A stretch of DNA of 64,000 bases from Burkholderiales bacterium Ga0077544 (lineage in GTDB: Bacteria; Pseudomonadota; Gammaproteobacteria; Burkholderiales; Burkholderiaceae_D): positions 186,001-250,000 of the forward strand of contig LNEU01000026.1 of NCBI GenBank assembly GCA_001464355.1, written 5' to 3'. Position numbers and translations under genes: made by a program. The notes under the pieces are model-generated. The model worked only from the letters and a program-made list of their open reading frames with translations, was not told the origin of the DNA and did not search any database. Each line of letters begins with the position of its first letter. Within the stretch, counting starts at the first letter, position 1. Of this stretch, positions 9,269 through 19,651 are shown piece by piece.

Positions 9269-10252
9269 TCAATTATCCTTAACGTGTTGCGACGGTTTCA
9301 ATTCAAGTTTGGCCAAACGCAAAATCTCTACGCATAAATCTTCATAAGCAGTGCCGGCAACCTTGGCCGACATCGGCACCAATGAATGACTGGTCATGCC
9401 CGGCGACGTGTTGATCTCCAGCAGGAACGGTTCGTTGTCCGATTCACGAATCATGAAATCGACACGCGACCAACCGGTGCAACCGACCGCATTGAAGGCA
9501 CTCACAGCCAAGGCCTGTATTCGTTTGGTAAATGCCTCGTCCAGCGGCGCAGGACACAGGTACTGGGTGTCATTGCTAAAGTATTTGTGCTGGTAATCGT
9601 AGTTACCCTGCGGCGCGCGTATCTCGACAATCGGCAAGGCACGCGCATTACGACCGCTGCCGATGACAGGCACCGTCAACTCGCGACCTTTGACAAACTG
9701 TTCGACCAACACCACGCTGTCGTACTTTGCGCATAGGTCGAAGCCGGCTTGCATGCCATTTGCCTCTTCCACTTTGGCGATACCAATGGTTGAACCTTCG
9801 TGCGGCGCTTTCAGCATCAAAGGCAAGCCAAATTCTTTTGCAATTACTTGCAACTGCTCAGCGCTCGTATTTGCTGAATCCAGCACTGTAAATTTAGGTG
9901 TCGGCACATCGTGACTCAGGCAGATGCGCTTGGTCATGACTTTGTCCATCGCAATCGCCGAAGCCATCACGCCAGGACCGGTATAAGGAATGCCCAGTTG
10001 CTCCAGCGCGCCTTGCAAGGTGCCGTCTTCGCCATAGCTGCCGTGCAGGGCGATAAATACGCGATCAAATTTCTCCGCGGCCAATTCCGCCAGACTGCGC
10101 TCAGCCGGATCGAAAGGATGGGCATCCACACCCTTGCTTTGCAGCGCGGCCAACACGCCCTTACCCGACATCAGGGACACTTCACGCTCGGCAGAACGCC
10201 CACCGAACAAAACGCCGACCTTGCCGAATTCCAATTTCAAATTTGTCGTCAT
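9269..10252 (-). CDS. ddl: D-alanine-D-alanine ligase
   Basis: This ATP-grasp enzyme joins two D-alanines for the pentapeptide stem. The 327-residue protein has the N-terminal GVLFGGRSAEREVS motif, the HGSYGEDGTLQG motif and the C-terminal metal-binding segment FLLEINTSPGMT. The position between murC and ftsQ is that of ddlB in proteobacteria. It starts 2 bases after the murC stop, so translation is probably coupled. Confidence 0.97.
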   Translation of the reverse strand: MTTNLKLEFGKVGVLFGGRSAEREVSLMSGKGVLAALQSKGVDAHPFDPAERSLAELAAEKFDRVFIALHGSYGEDGTLQGALEQLGIPYTGPGVMASAIAMDKVMTKRICLSHDVPTPKFTVLDSANTSAEQLQVIAKEFGLPLMLKAPHEGSTIGIAKVEEANGMQAGFDLCAKYDSVVLVEQFVKGRELTVPVIGSGRNARALPIVEIRAPQGNYDYQHKYFSNDTQYLCPAPLDEAFTKRIQALAVSAFNAVGCTGWSRVDFMIRESDNEPFLLEINTSPGMTSHSLVPMSAKVAGTAYEDLCVEILRLAKLELKPSQHVKDN

Positions 10253-10254
10253 GA

Positions 10255-11664
10255 TTAAACCTGATCCTGCATTTGCTTTAATTTGGCCGGTACGCCGCTG
10301 ATCGACCCTGCACCCATCGTGATGACAACATCGCCATCCTTGATGACATTCATGATCGTGGCTGGCATATCTGCGATTTCTTCCACGAACACCGGATCCA
10401 CCTTGCCAGCCACGCGCAAAGCATGCGCCAAAGCCCGGCCGTCGGCGGCCACGATAGCCTGCTCACCCGCTGCATAGACTTCAGCCAGCACCAGCAAGTC
10501 GGTTGTCGACAAGACCTTGACGAAATCTTCGAACAGATCACGGGTACGCGTATATCGATGCGGCTGAAATGCCAGTACCAAACGACGCCCTGGATAGTTG
10601 CCCCGTGCGGCCGAGATCGTCGCTGCGGTTTCTACCGGGTGATGACCATAATCGTCCACCAGAGCAAACGAGCCAGCTGGCTGGCCGTTGACGTCTTGGA
10701 TATTTATTTCGCCATAGCGTGTAAAGCGACGACCGACACCGTTGAATTCGGTCAACGCTTTTTGTGTCGCCTTGTCGTCCACACCCAGTTCGCGCGCAAT
10801 CGCAATCGCGGCGCAGGCGTTCTGCACGTTATGCATACCGGGCTGATTCAGGCTCACATTCATGGGTGCGTAACCATCCTGAATTACCGTGAACTGCATG
10901 TGACCGTCGACTGCCTTGGCATCAATCGCGCGTACTTCTGCCTCTTCATGGAAACCGTAAGTGGTAATCACTTTGGAAATACGCGGCATGATGGAGCGCA
11001 CATTGGCGTCGTCCATACACAAGACAGCAACACCATAGAAAGGCAGCCGCTGGGTAAACTCAACGAATGCTGTTTTCAGTTTTTCGAAATCGTGCTCATA
11101 CGTTTCCATATGATCGGCATCGATGTTGGTGATGACTTCTATGACTGGTGACAGATTCAGGAAGGACGCGTCAGATTCATCCGCTTCTGCAACGATGAAT
11201 TCACCGGTGCCGAGCTTGGCGTTGGCGCCAGCGCTGTTCAACAAACCACCGATAACGAAGGTCGGATCAAGGCCGCCCTCAGCCAATACACTGGCCACCA
11301 GACTGGTCGTCGTGGTTTTGCCATGCGTACCGGCGATCGCGATGCCGCGCTTCAGGCGCATCAACTCAGCCAACATCACTGCGCGTGGCACGATAGGAAT
11401 ATGTTTTTCGCGCGCTGCGATTACTTCCGGATTGTCTTCTTTGACTGCAGTTGAAGTCACGATCGCATCTGCGTTCGCGATGTTTTCTGCAGCATGGCCG
11501 AGTGTGACCTTTGCGCCGAATTCAATCAGACGTCGCGTCGCAGCATTGCTGCCCAGATCAGAGCCCGAAATCGTATAGCCGAGGTTCAGCAGCACTTCAG
11601 CGATGCCGCTCATACCGCTGCCGCCGATTCCTACGAAATGGATGTTTTTGACTTTATGTTTCAT
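10255..11664 (-). CDS. murC: MurC, UDP-N-acetylmuramate-L-alanine ligase
   Basis: MurC adds L-Ala to UDP-MurNAc, the first amino acid of the stem peptide. The protein has 469 residues with an N-terminal Rossmann motif GIGGSGMSG at about 12-20, the ATP loop GTHGKTT at 112-118, and the central and C-terminal ligase domains. Its first 14 codons and the preceding start site are duplicated 110 bases upstream, next to murG (see 11622-11774). The native ATGA overlap with murG is therefore replaced by a small leader frame that itself overlaps murC by ATGA. Confidence 0.98.
   Translation of the reverse strand: MKHKVKNIHFVGIGGSGMSGIAEVLLNLGYTISGSDLGSNAATRRLIEFGAKVTLGHAAENIANADAIVTSTAVKEDNPEVIAAREKHIPIVPRAVMLAELMRLKRGIAIAGTHGKTTTTSLVASVLAEGGLDPTFVIGGLLNSAGANAKLGTGEFIVAEADESDASFLNLSPVIEVITNIDADHMETYEHDFEKLKTAFVEFTQRLPFYGVAVLCMDDANVRSIMPRISKVITTYGFHEEAEVRAIDAKAVDGHMQFTVIQDGYAPMNVSLNQPGMHNVQNACAAIAIARELGVDDKATQKALTEFNGVGRRFTRYGEINIQDVNGQPAGSFALVDDYGHHPVETAATISAARGNYPGRRLVLAFQPHRYTRTRDLFEDFVKVLSTTDLLVLAEVYAAGEQAIVAADGRALAHALRVAGKVDPVFVEEIADMPATIMNVIKDGDVVITMGAGSISGVPAKLKQMQDQV
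11622..11664. repeat. 43-base direct repeat, copy inside the start of murC
   Basis: This is the exact 5' end of murC (start codon plus 40 bases). An identical copy lies at 11732-11774, with 110 bases between equivalent positions. No difference was found between the copies over the 43 bases, which points to a recent duplication. Confidence 0.95.
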
Positions 11665-11774
11665 TGTTCTTTACTCGCTGGCGACGCGGTATTTACCGTG
11701 CATGAGAGCGTCGCGCGACCGCGCGACTGGACGCCGATTCCTACGAAATGGATGTTTTTGACTTTATGTTTCAT
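11661..11774 (-). CDS. 37-codon leader frame from duplicated murC start
   Basis: Starting from the duplicated murC ATG at 11774, the frame reads the first 13 MurC residues ([13 protein letters not shown]), then runs through 24 unrelated codons and stops with a TGA that overlaps the real murC ATG as ATGA. Its own ATG overlaps the murG TGA in the same way. The duplication has thus placed a small coupled frame between murG and murC without breaking the chain of overlaps. It is likely a scar rather than a functional peptide, but ribosomes ending murG should enter it. Confidence 0.55.
   Translation of the reverse strand: MKHKVKNIHFVGIGVQSRGRATLSCTVNTASPASKEQ
11709..11726. repeat. GC-rich inverted repeat within the murG-murC insertion
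   Basis: Arms GTCGCGCG/CGCGCGAC of 8 bases surround a 2-base centre inside the unique part of the insertion between the two murC-start copies. It can form a short hairpin in the mRNA just upstream of murC. Confidence 0.6.
11732..11774. repeat. 43-base direct repeat, ghost copy of the murC start next to murG
   Basis: This copy keeps the ancestral junction, in which the murG stop TGA overlaps a murC-type ATG. It is identical to 11622-11664. The junction order suggests the segment downstream of it (11665-11731) was inserted or arose by an imperfect tandem duplication. Confidence 0.95.
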
Positions 11775-12847
11775 ACAATCTTTACCAACTTTTCAAGTAC
11801 ATCGGCGATGGCGGCATTCGCATCGCGTCGACCATTCGCATACGCTGCTTCGGCCATCTGTTTGCATTTCTCACGCGTCATGTTTTGCAGCAAGGTCGCC
11901 AAAGCTTGCGCAGTCAATTCGCTTTGCGGCAAATGAATCGCCGCCTGTTGTTGCGCCATCCAGCGCGCATTGTCGCGTTGATGTGTAGTCGTCGATACAA
12001 GCAAAGGCACCAGCACGCTGGCTACGCCAGCCGCTGTCAACTCAGAAACCGTAATCGCCCCGGCGCGACAAATCACCAAATCCGCATCCGCGTAGCGACG
12101 CGGCATATCGTTGATAAAGTCGACTACTTCGGCGTCCACATTGGCGTTCGCATAATTGCTGCGCAATGCATCGATATTCTTTTTGCCCGACTGATGCGTG
12201 ACGATCGGACGCTGCGCCGCAGGAATCAGTGCCAATGCTGCCGGCAATGCATCGTTCAGTGCCTGCGCGCCGAGACTGCCGCCAACCACCAAAATTTTCA
12301 AAGCACCGCTGTGTTGCGCATAGCGTTGTGTCGGCGACATCAAAGCAGTGATTTCCTTGCGCACCGGGTTACCTGTCACCACGGCCTTGCCTGCAGCACT
12401 ACCAAAATCTGCGGGGAAGCCAAACAACACGCGTTCCGCAATCGGCGTCAACGTTTTGTTCGACAACAACAAGGCCGCATCCGCATTCAGCAAGACCAGC
12501 GGCACGCCGCGCAGTTTTGCGGTCCAGCCACCAGGCACCGTCACATAACCGCCCATACCCAACACGATGCCGGGTTTGCGACGCGCAAAAATGGAGTAGC
12601 AGGTTTTAAAACTTGCCAACATGCGCAGTACGCCAGTTACCGTATGTTGCAAGCCCTTGCCGCGTAAACCGGCAAAGGAAATCGTATCCATTGCGATTCC
12701 TGTCTTCGGCACCAGATCGCGCTCCATGCCGTGTTCGGTACCGAGCCAGGTGACTTCCCAGCCGCGCGCCTGCATCGTTTCCGCAATTGCCAAACCTGGG
12801 AAAATATGTCCGCCGGTTCCCGCCGCCATGATCAGAAGTCTTTTCAT
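11771..12847 (-). CDS. murG: MurG, lipid II synthase glycosyltransferase
   Basis: MurG transfers GlcNAc from UDP-GlcNAc to lipid I at the inner membrane face to make lipid II. This 358-residue GT28 protein has the N-terminal G-loop [13 protein letters not shown] (about 8-20), a second glycine-rich loop [12 protein letters not shown], and the UDP-binding motif [11 protein letters not shown] in the C-terminal domain. It overlaps ftsW upstream by 4 bases and ends on the duplicated murC start. Confidence 0.98.
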   Translation of the reverse strand: MKRLLIMAAGTGGHIFPGLAIAETMQARGWEVTWLGTEHGMERDLVPKTGIAMDTISFAGLRGKGLQHTVTGVLRMLASFKTCYSIFARRKPGIVLGMGGYVTVPGGWTAKLRGVPLVLLNADAALLLSNKTLTPIAERVLFGFPADFGSAAGKAVVTGNPVRKEITALMSPTQRYAQHSGALKILVVGGSLGAQALNDALPAALALIPAAQRPIVTHQSGKKNIDALRSNYANANVDAEVVDFINDMPRRYADADLVICRAGAITVSELTAAGVASVLVPLLVSTTTHQRDNARWMAQQQAAIHLPQSELTAQALATLLQNMTREKCKQMAEAAYANGRRDANAAIADVLEKLVKIV

Positions 12848-14052
12848 ATACGGCCCCCTCGCATCAGCACGCGATTCTCATAATCGATACGTAGCAAAAT
12901 CGCGAGGCCCACACAATTCATCAACACACCCGAGCCACCGTAACTCATCAAAGGCAAAGTCAAACCCTTGGTTGGCAACAGACCCAAATTCACACCCATA
13001 TTGATGAATGCCTGCACCGCTATCCAGATACCTATTCCTTTTGCTGTCAAACCGGCAAAGGTCAAATCCATCGCGATTGCCTGGCGACCAATTTCAAAGG
13101 CGCGCTTGATGATCCAGTAAAACAAGGCTACGACAACGAATACACCGACAAATCCGAGCTCTTCGCCAATCACTGCCAGCAGAAAATCGGTGTGTGCTTC
13201 CGGCAGGTAATGCAGTTTTTCCACGCTGCCACCCAAACCAACACCAAATAATTCGCCGCGACCAAAAGCAATCAGTGAGTGCGACAACTGGTATGCCTTG
13301 CCCAAGGCATGTTCTTCATCCCACGGATTCAGGTAAGCAAAAATCCGCTCGCGACGCCAAGGCGACAATAAAATCACCATGCTGAAAATACTGACCAGCG
13401 TCACGCCTATCCCGCCGAACCAGATACCGTTGATACCACCCAAAAATAAAATGCCCATCGCGATGCAAACGATCACGCCGAATGCGCCCAAATCCGGCTC
13501 CAGCAACAAGAGCAAACCGACAAAGCCGATCGCCAATGTCATCGGCATGAAACCCTTGGTCAATTTATGCATCACCTGTTGCTTGCGCACCGTGTAATCG
13601 GCGGCGTACAACACAACGAACAACTTCATTAACTCGGATGGCTGGATATTGAATACCTTGAACGACAACCAGCGACGTGCACCGTTGACGCCCTTTCCGA
13701 CGCCAGGAATCAATACCAGCACCAGCAAAATCAGAGTTGCAACGAACAAATAAGGCGCCAGTTTTTGCCAAGTCTCAATCCGTACACGAAATGCAAGCAA
13801 GCCAGCCACCAGCGCGACGCTAATGAACATTGCTTGACGCATCAAGAAATGCGCATTGTCATAACGCGCGTACTTGGGCGAATCAGGCAAAGAGATCGAA
13901 GCTGAATACACCATCACCATGCCGAACAACATCAGCAACAAGACGACCCATACCAAAGGCTGGTCGTATGCCATCATCTTCGACCGCTGGTCGAGGCTGG
14001 GCACGGCATTTTGCGCCGGCGCACCAGAGAATGATGGCAAGGCGAATTTCAT
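12844..14052 (-). CDS. ftsW: FtsW, septal peptidoglycan glycosyltransferase (SEDS)
   Basis: FtsW is the SEDS-family polymerase that works with FtsI at the septum. The 402 residues form about ten membrane helices. The typical loop with PSELMKLF, the periplasmic segment with [14 protein letters not shown] and the final GGSGVLMN stretch are present. An N-terminal cytoplasmic extension of about 30 residues precedes the first helix. It overlaps both murD and murG by 4 bases. Confidence 0.97.
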   Translation of the reverse strand: MKFALPSFSGAPAQNAVPSLDQRSKMMAYDQPLVWVVLLLMLFGMVMVYSASISLPDSPKYARYDNAHFLMRQAMFISVALVAGLLAFRVRIETWQKLAPYLFVATLILLVLVLIPGVGKGVNGARRWLSFKVFNIQPSELMKLFVVLYAADYTVRKQQVMHKLTKGFMPMTLAIGFVGLLLLLEPDLGAFGVIVCIAMGILFLGGINGIWFGGIGVTLVSIFSMVILLSPWRRERIFAYLNPWDEEHALGKAYQLSHSLIAFGRGELFGVGLGGSVEKLHYLPEAHTDFLLAVIGEELGFVGVFVVVALFYWIIKRAFEIGRQAIAMDLTFAGLTAKGIGIWIAVQAFINMGVNLGLLPTKGLTLPLMSYGGSGVLMNCVGLAILLRIDYENRVLMRGGRI

Positions 14053-15569
14053 GCAGCCACCTCGCCACGTGATAAACCGATTTCACGTACGGCATCGACA
14101 AACACTTGTGCGCGATGCGCATAATTCTTGAACATATCGAGACTGGCACAGGCTGGCGACAACAAGACCGCATCACCGGCTTGCGCGATGGCCGCAGCTT
14201 TTTCTGTTGCCTCTTCCAGTGTTACGCAATCGATCAATTCCACGCCGGTAGATTGCACCGCTGCGCGTATCGAGGCTGCGTCTTTGCCTATCAACAGAAC
14301 CGCGCGTGCGTACTTGGCGACAGGATCTGCCAAAGGTGAAAAATCCTGACCTTTGCCGTCGCCACCGGCAATCAACACCAAATGCTTTGAAGCACCATCC
14401 TGGCTGACACCCAAACCATTCAATGCAGCAACCGTCGCACCGACATTGGTACCTTTGCTGTCGTCGTAATAATCAACGCCAGCAATATTCATTACATGTT
14501 CGACGCGATGTGGTTCGCCGTGATAATCACGCAAGCCGTGCAGCAATTGTGCGAATGGCAAGTCAATCGCACGGCATAAAGCCAGTGCGGACAAGGCATT
14601 GATCGCGTTGTGCTGACCGCGTATCTTCAACGCATCGACCGGCATCAATTTTTTGGTGGAAATTTCCAGTTCGACGAGATCTTTCTTGCGGCGCTTTTGC
14701 GGCAACTCTTCTTCGCTTACCGCAACCGATAACCAGCGCATGCCGTTTTCGTCGACCAGGCCAAAGCAATCCGCCTGCTCTGCTTCATCGGCACCAAATG
14801 TAATGACAGGCGCGGAGGCGTTTGCCATTTTCATTACCAAGGCATCATCGCGATTTAATACACTTATCGTGTTGCTGCCGAATATGCGCGCCTTGGCGTT
14901 GGTATAGCCAGCCATATCGCCGTGCCAATCCAGATGATCTTGCGTCAGGTTCAATACCGTCGCGACATCTGCCTGCAGACTGTAGGTCGTATGCAATTGG
15001 AAACTCGACAATTCCAATACCCACACTTGCGGCAAAGTTTCTTCAGTGACTGCTTTGTACAAACAATCGAGCGCGGCTGGGCTGATGTTGCCCGCCACTT
15101 GCACAGTCAATCCTGCGCGCTGACACAACAGGCCGACCAGGCTGGTCACCGTGGTCTTGCCGTTGGTGCCGGTGATCGCGATGACTTTCGGTGCGTAAGC
15201 TTTTTCTTCCTTCAACGCGGCCAATGCCTGCGCGAACAATTCAATTTCGCCCCAGACCGGAATTTCTTTTTCTTCAGCAGCAGAGATGATTGCTGCTAAT
15301 TCTCGCGATGGCATCAAGCCCGGGCTGACCGCGACGAAATCCATGCCATCCAGCAAATCAGCACTGAACTCAATGGAAGATGTTGTTGCCGCAGCACCGC
15401 CAACAAAGTTGACATCAGAAGCGATCTCGCGCAATTGCGGCAAGCGGTCTGGTTGCTCGCGCGTATCTGCCACGCGCAAGGACGCGCCACAGCGGACCAG
15501 CCACTGCGCCATCGCCAGCCCGGATTCACCTAGGCCTAAAACCAGAACATGTTTACCTGCGTAGTTCAT
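14049..15569 (-). CDS. murD: MurD, UDP-MurNAc-L-Ala-D-Glu ligase
   Basis: MurD adds D-glutamate to UDP-MurNAc-L-Ala. The protein has 506 residues, longer than the roughly 440 of the E. coli enzyme. An N-terminal nucleotide-binding motif [10 protein letters not shown] (about 10-19), the ATP loop GTNGKTT at 134-140 and the C-terminal [14 protein letters not shown] motif are clear. The extra length lies partly in a charged loop with [10 protein letters not shown] in the central domain, near residues 285-300. It overlaps ftsW by 4 bases. Confidence 0.97.
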   Translation of the reverse strand: MNYAGKHVLVLGLGESGLAMAQWLVRCGASLRVADTREQPDRLPQLREIASDVNFVGGAAATTSSIEFSADLLDGMDFVAVSPGLMPSRELAAIISAAEEKEIPVWGEIELFAQALAALKEEKAYAPKVIAITGTNGKTTVTSLVGLLCQRAGLTVQVAGNISPAALDCLYKAVTEETLPQVWVLELSSFQLHTTYSLQADVATVLNLTQDHLDWHGDMAGYTNAKARIFGSNTISVLNRDDALVMKMANASAPVITFGADEAEQADCFGLVDENGMRWLSVAVSEEELPQKRRKKDLVELEISTKKLMPVDALKIRGQHNAINALSALALCRAIDLPFAQLLHGLRDYHGEPHRVEHVMNIAGVDYYDDSKGTNVGATVAALNGLGVSQDGASKHLVLIAGGDGKGQDFSPLADPVAKYARAVLLIGKDAASIRAAVQSTGVELIDCVTLEEATEKAAAIAQAGDAVLLSPACASLDMFKNYAHRAQVFVDAVREIGLSRGEVAA

Positions 15570-15592
15570 TTTTTAAGGATTCTCTAGAACGA

Positions 15593-16762
15593 TTAACGCA
15601 ATTTCAAAGTGGACAAACCAAACAACACCAGCATCATCGTGATGATCCAGAAGCGCACAACAACTTGCGTTTCTTTCCAGCCTTTTTGTTCGAAGTGATG
15701 GTGCAAAGGCGCCATCAACAAAACGCGTTTACCGGTACCGGTGCGCATCTTCGTATATTTGAAATAAGCGACCTGGATCATCACGGAGAGTGTCTCAACA
15801 ACGAACACGCCGCCCATGATGAAGAGCACGATTTCCTGACGCACGATGACCGCGATAGTGCCGAGTGCGCCACCCAATGCCAGCGCGCCGACATCACCCA
15901 TGAAGACTTGCGCCGGATGTGCGTTAAACCAAAGGAAAGCCAAACCCGCACCCGCCATCGCACCGCAGAAAATGATCAATTCGCCAGCACCGGGAATATG
16001 CGGAATAAAAAGATACTTTGCATAAGTAGCGCTACCCGTCAGATAGGCAAACAAGCCGAGTGCCGTACCGACCATCACGGTTGGCATGATCGCCAAACCA
16101 TCGAGGCCATCGGTCAAGTTGACTGCGTTGCTGGTGCCGACGATGACAAAATACGTCAATGCGATAAAGCCCCAGACGCCCAGCGGATAGCTGATGGTTT
16201 TGAAGAACGGTACGATCAAATCGGCTTTCGGTGGCAAATCCATGCTGAAGCCGGATTGCACCCAAGCGACAAACAAATCAAAGAACTGCGAATTGCTAGG
16301 AGCAGAAACCGAGAACGCCAGATACACCGCAGCGAACAAACCGATCAACGATTGCCACATGTATTTTTCACGTGAGGCCATGCCTTTAGGATCTTTATAG
16401 ACCACTTTGCGGTAATCATCGACCCAGCCGACTGCGCCAAAACCCAGCGTCACGATCAATACGACCCAGACAAAGCGATTGCTCAGATCAGTCCACAACA
16501 AAGTGGAAATACCAATCGACAGCAAAATCAAAACGCCGCCCATGGTTGGGGTGCCGCTTTTAATCAAATGTGTTTGTGGACCATCGGTACGCACAGCCTG
16601 CCCCACCTTCAGGCGCTGCAACATGCGAATCACCATCGGTCCAAAACACAAACCGATGGCAAGCGCCGTCAAGGTCGCAAACACTGCGCGGAATGTAATG
16701 AAATTAAAGACGCGCAACGGTCCGATTTCATCCTGGAAAAATTGAGCCAGCCAGAGCAGCAT
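15593..16762 (-). CDS. mraY: MraY, phospho-MurNAc-pentapeptide transferase
   Basis: MraY attaches phospho-MurNAc-pentapeptide to undecaprenyl phosphate to form lipid I. The 389-residue protein has ten expected membrane helices and the family motifs GTPTMGG (near 70), DDYRK (near 115), [18 protein letters not shown] and the histidine motif APLHHHFE. It sits 1 base from murF, which suggests coupling, and 23 bases from murD. Confidence 0.98.
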   Translation of the reverse strand: MLLWLAQFFQDEIGPLRVFNFITFRAVFATLTALAIGLCFGPMVIRMLQRLKVGQAVRTDGPQTHLIKSGTPTMGGVLILLSIGISTLLWTDLSNRFVWVVLIVTLGFGAVGWVDDYRKVVYKDPKGMASREKYMWQSLIGLFAAVYLAFSVSAPSNSQFFDLFVAWVQSGFSMDLPPKADLIVPFFKTISYPLGVWGFIALTYFVIVGTSNAVNLTDGLDGLAIMPTVMVGTALGLFAYLTGSATYAKYLFIPHIPGAGELIIFCGAMAGAGLAFLWFNAHPAQVFMGDVGALALGGALGTIAVIVRQEIVLFIMGGVFVVETLSVMIQVAYFKYTKMRTGTGKRVLLMAPLHHHFEQKGWKETQVVVRFWIITMMLVLFGLSTLKLR

Positions 16763-16763
16763 A

Positions 16764-18131
16764 TTAGTGGGCTTCCTGAGTTTGTTGATTAACCAAATGC
16801 TGTACCACGCGTTCCATTTTCATGAAGCGTGACCCCTTAACCAAAACGGTTGCATGCGCATCAACAATTGCAGCAAGCGCATGGTTCAAGGTTTCCAGAT
16901 TCTCGTAATGTTTTGCACCCGCACCAAAAGCACTGGCGGTATAAGTCGCCAGTTCGCCCAGAGTGAGCACATGTTCTATGCCGTTCGCGCGTGCGTATGC
17001 GCCTATTTCTTCATGGTATTGGCGGCCGTCATTGCCAACTTCACCCATATCGCCAAGCACCAGGATGCGTGGCGCAGCGGCTTGCGCCAGTACGTCAATC
17101 GCAGCACGTACCGAATCCGGATTGGCGTTATAGGTGTCGTCAATAACCAATGCACCGCTAGTCGCGATTTTGCGCTGCAAGCGGCCATTGACGGGAGCGA
17201 ACACCTGCAAGCCGCGCACAATCGCATCTTGCGCAATACCGATTGCCAAGGTGCATGCAATGGCGGCCAATGCATTGCGTACGTTATGTACGCCGGCCGC
17301 TGCCAAAGCGATGGAAAATTTCTGGCGACCACTGGTAACCAGCATTTCGCTGCCGAAATCGCCAGCCTTGTATGTGCAACGCACATCTGCATCATCCGAA
17401 AAACCGAAGGTCAGGGTTTTGCGTAGTCCTGTATATTCACGCCACAGATTGGTGTAAGTATCGTCAGCCGGGAAAACTGCGATGCCATCTGCTGGCAGAT
17501 GCGCGAACACCGCGCCGTTTTCGCGTGCAACGGCCTCCACGCTTTCCATGAATTCCTGATGTTCGCGCTGCGCGTTATTGACCAGGCCGACCGTCGGTTG
17601 CGCAATGGCTGACAACACTGCGATTTCGCCAGGGTGATTCATGCCGAGTTCAATCACCGCAGCCTTGCAAGCCGAATTCAAACGCAGCAAGGTCAAAGGC
17701 ACGCCGATATCATTGTTGAAGTTGCCACGCGTCGCCAGATATTGATCAGTGCCGCAAGCCACCTCGAGTATCGCGGCGATCATTTCCTTGACGGTAGTCT
17801 TGCCATTGCTGCCGGTAATGCCTATCAAAGGAAGTGTGAATTGCTGACGCCAGTAGTGAGCGATTTGGCCTAATGCAATGCGCGTGTCAGTCACTACCAA
17901 CGCAGGCACCTTCAAATCAGCTGGCATTTTTTCCACAACGACTGCAGCGACTTTGCGATCTGCAACTTGATCCAGGAATTCATGCGCATCGAAGCGATCG
18001 CCGCGCAAGGCGACGAACAGATTGCCGGCTGCAACGTTGCGGCTATCAGTAGAAACGCCGTCGAACGATGCATCCATCGTCATCGTCGATTTGCTGACTG
18101 CTGCTTGCAAGGTGGCTAATGTCGATTTCAT
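16764..18131 (-). CDS. murF: MurF, UDP-MurNAc-tripeptide-D-Ala-D-Ala ligase
   Basis: MurF adds the D-Ala-D-Ala dipeptide and completes the cytoplasmic precursor. The protein has 455 residues with the N-terminal UDP-binding domain (1-about 90), the ATP loop GSNGKTT at 107-113 and the motif [10 protein letters not shown] in the central/C-terminal region. It shares one base with murE upstream. Confidence 0.98.
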   Translation of the reverse strand: MKSTLATLQAAVSKSTMTMDASFDGVSTDSRNVAAGNLFVALRGDRFDAHEFLDQVADRKVAAVVVEKMPADLKVPALVVTDTRIALGQIAHYWRQQFTLPLIGITGSNGKTTVKEMIAAILEVACGTDQYLATRGNFNNDIGVPLTLLRLNSACKAAVIELGMNHPGEIAVLSAIAQPTVGLVNNAQREHQEFMESVEAVARENGAVFAHLPADGIAVFPADDTYTNLWREYTGLRKTLTFGFSDDADVRCTYKAGDFGSEMLVTSGRQKFSIALAAAGVHNVRNALAAIACTLAIGIAQDAIVRGLQVFAPVNGRLQRKIATSGALVIDDTYNANPDSVRAAIDVLAQAAAPRILVLGDMGEVGNDGRQYHEEIGAYARANGIEHVLTLGELATYTASAFGAGAKHYENLETLNHALAAIVDAHATVLVKGSRFMKMERVVQHLVNQQTQEAH

Positions 18132-19651
18132 TAGCTCACTCCCTGCATCACACGAGCCGATAAAGCCAATGCAGCATGGTCGGCGTCAAGGAAAATCTGT
18201 TTCTTGCCTTTAATTTCTTGATACGCTTCGTGACCTTTGCCTGCCAGCAAAATGACGTCCTGTTTGGCCGCATGTTTGCCCGCCCACAAAATTGCTGTAG
18301 CGCGATCTTCGATGATGTGCGGTGCATTTTTTGTAACGCCAATGCCGCTTACGATTTGCGTGATGATGTCGGCAGGTTCTTCGTAACGCGGATTGTCGCT
18401 GGTCACGATGATGTGATCGGCGACCGTTGCAGCCTTGCCCATTTGCGGCCGCTTGCCAGCATCGCGATTGCCGCCGCAACCGAATACGCACCACAATTCG
18501 CCGCCGCGCTCGGTCGCGACATCGCGTAACGAGGATAAGGCTTTTTCCAGCGCGTCCGGCGTATGCGCGTAATCGATGACGACCAATGGCGCTTCGCCAC
18601 CGCCCAGTTGCTGCATGCGACCAGGCACCGCCGTCAGCATTTCTACCGCTGCCAGCGCCTTGCCCCAGTCAATCCCTTTTGCCAGCATCGCGCCGATAAC
18701 GGCCAACACATTGCTGATGTTGAACTGACCAACCAGTTGTGTTTTGACATGCGTACTACCAAAGCTGCTGGCAAACTGGAATGAGGTACCGTTTTGCGTG
18801 CTGCGAATGTCGGTCGCACGCAAAACTTCCAGGCCTGCAAATTCGTTATTAGTCAGGGTGTAACCAAGGATAGCCGTATCAGGGTTATTACGCTTGATAC
18901 GTGCCACCAGACGCAAACCCATTGCGTCGTCCAGATTGATGATCGCGTAACGCAAACCAGACCAATCGAACAGAATATTTTTCGCCTCTTCATAAGCCGC
19001 CATATCGCCGTGATAATCGAGGTGATCACGTGTGAAATTGGTAAACAGCGCGATGTCGAAATGCATGCCTGACAAACGTCCTTGATGCAAACCAATAGAC
19101 GACGCTTCTATCGCCAATGTTGTCGCGCCAAGTTTGTGCATTTCTGCCAGCGTACGTTGCAGCAACACTGGGTCCGGCGTGGTGTAACCGGTCGCAGTCA
19201 AATTGCCTGCCGCACCATTACGGAATACGCCAACACCCAGCGTGCCGACCACAGCAGTCGGCTCACCCAAACGTGACAAGGCATGCCCCAGCCATTGCGA
19301 ACATGAGGTTTTGCCATTGGTACCCGTCACCGCGATGGTCGACATGGCAGTATCTGGATGGCCGTAAAAATGCGCGGCGATATCGCCAGCGTGTGCCTTC
19401 AGATTATCGATCGCCAGATGCGGCACATCCCATTCTGGGCGCCAGTTGCAATCGGCAGTTTCATATACTACCGCGCCGGCACCGCGTTCAATCGCATCGA
19501 TGATGAACGCCCGACCATCTGCGTCATCACCGGGATAGGCGATGAAGACATCGCCAGCACGCACACTACGCGAATCAGAAGTGAGCTCTGCATTTGGCGC
19601 AGTCGCCTGCAGCCAATCGTGAATTTCCTGAATATTGAGCAAGGAGGACAT
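18131..19651 (-). CDS. murE: MurE, UDP-MurNAc-tripeptide synthetase (meso-DAP type)
   Basis: MurE adds the third stem residue. The 506-residue protein has the ATP loop GTNGKTS at 110-116 and the substrate-selecting motif DNPR in TSDNPRYEEP, which marks meso-diaminopimelate rather than lysine use. The C-terminus carries LLAGKGHEAYQ. Its start overlaps the ftsI stop by one base. Confidence 0.98.
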   Translation of the reverse strand: MSSLLNIQEIHDWLQATAPNAELTSDSRSVRAGDVFIAYPGDDADGRAFIIDAIERGAGAVVYETADCNWRPEWDVPHLAIDNLKAHAGDIAAHFYGHPDTAMSTIAVTGTNGKTSCSQWLGHALSRLGEPTAVVGTLGVGVFRNGAAGNLTATGYTTPDPVLLQRTLAEMHKLGATTLAIEASSIGLHQGRLSGMHFDIALFTNFTRDHLDYHGDMAAYEEAKNILFDWSGLRYAIINLDDAMGLRLVARIKRNNPDTAILGYTLTNNEFAGLEVLRATDIRSTQNGTSFQFASSFGSTHVKTQLVGQFNISNVLAVIGAMLAKGIDWGKALAAVEMLTAVPGRMQQLGGGEAPLVVIDYAHTPDALEKALSSLRDVATERGGELWCVFGCGGNRDAGKRPQMGKAATVADHIIVTSDNPRYEEPADIITQIVSGIGVTKNAPHIIEDRATAILWAGKHAAKQDVILLAGKGHEAYQEIKGKKQIFLDADHAALALSARVMQGVS

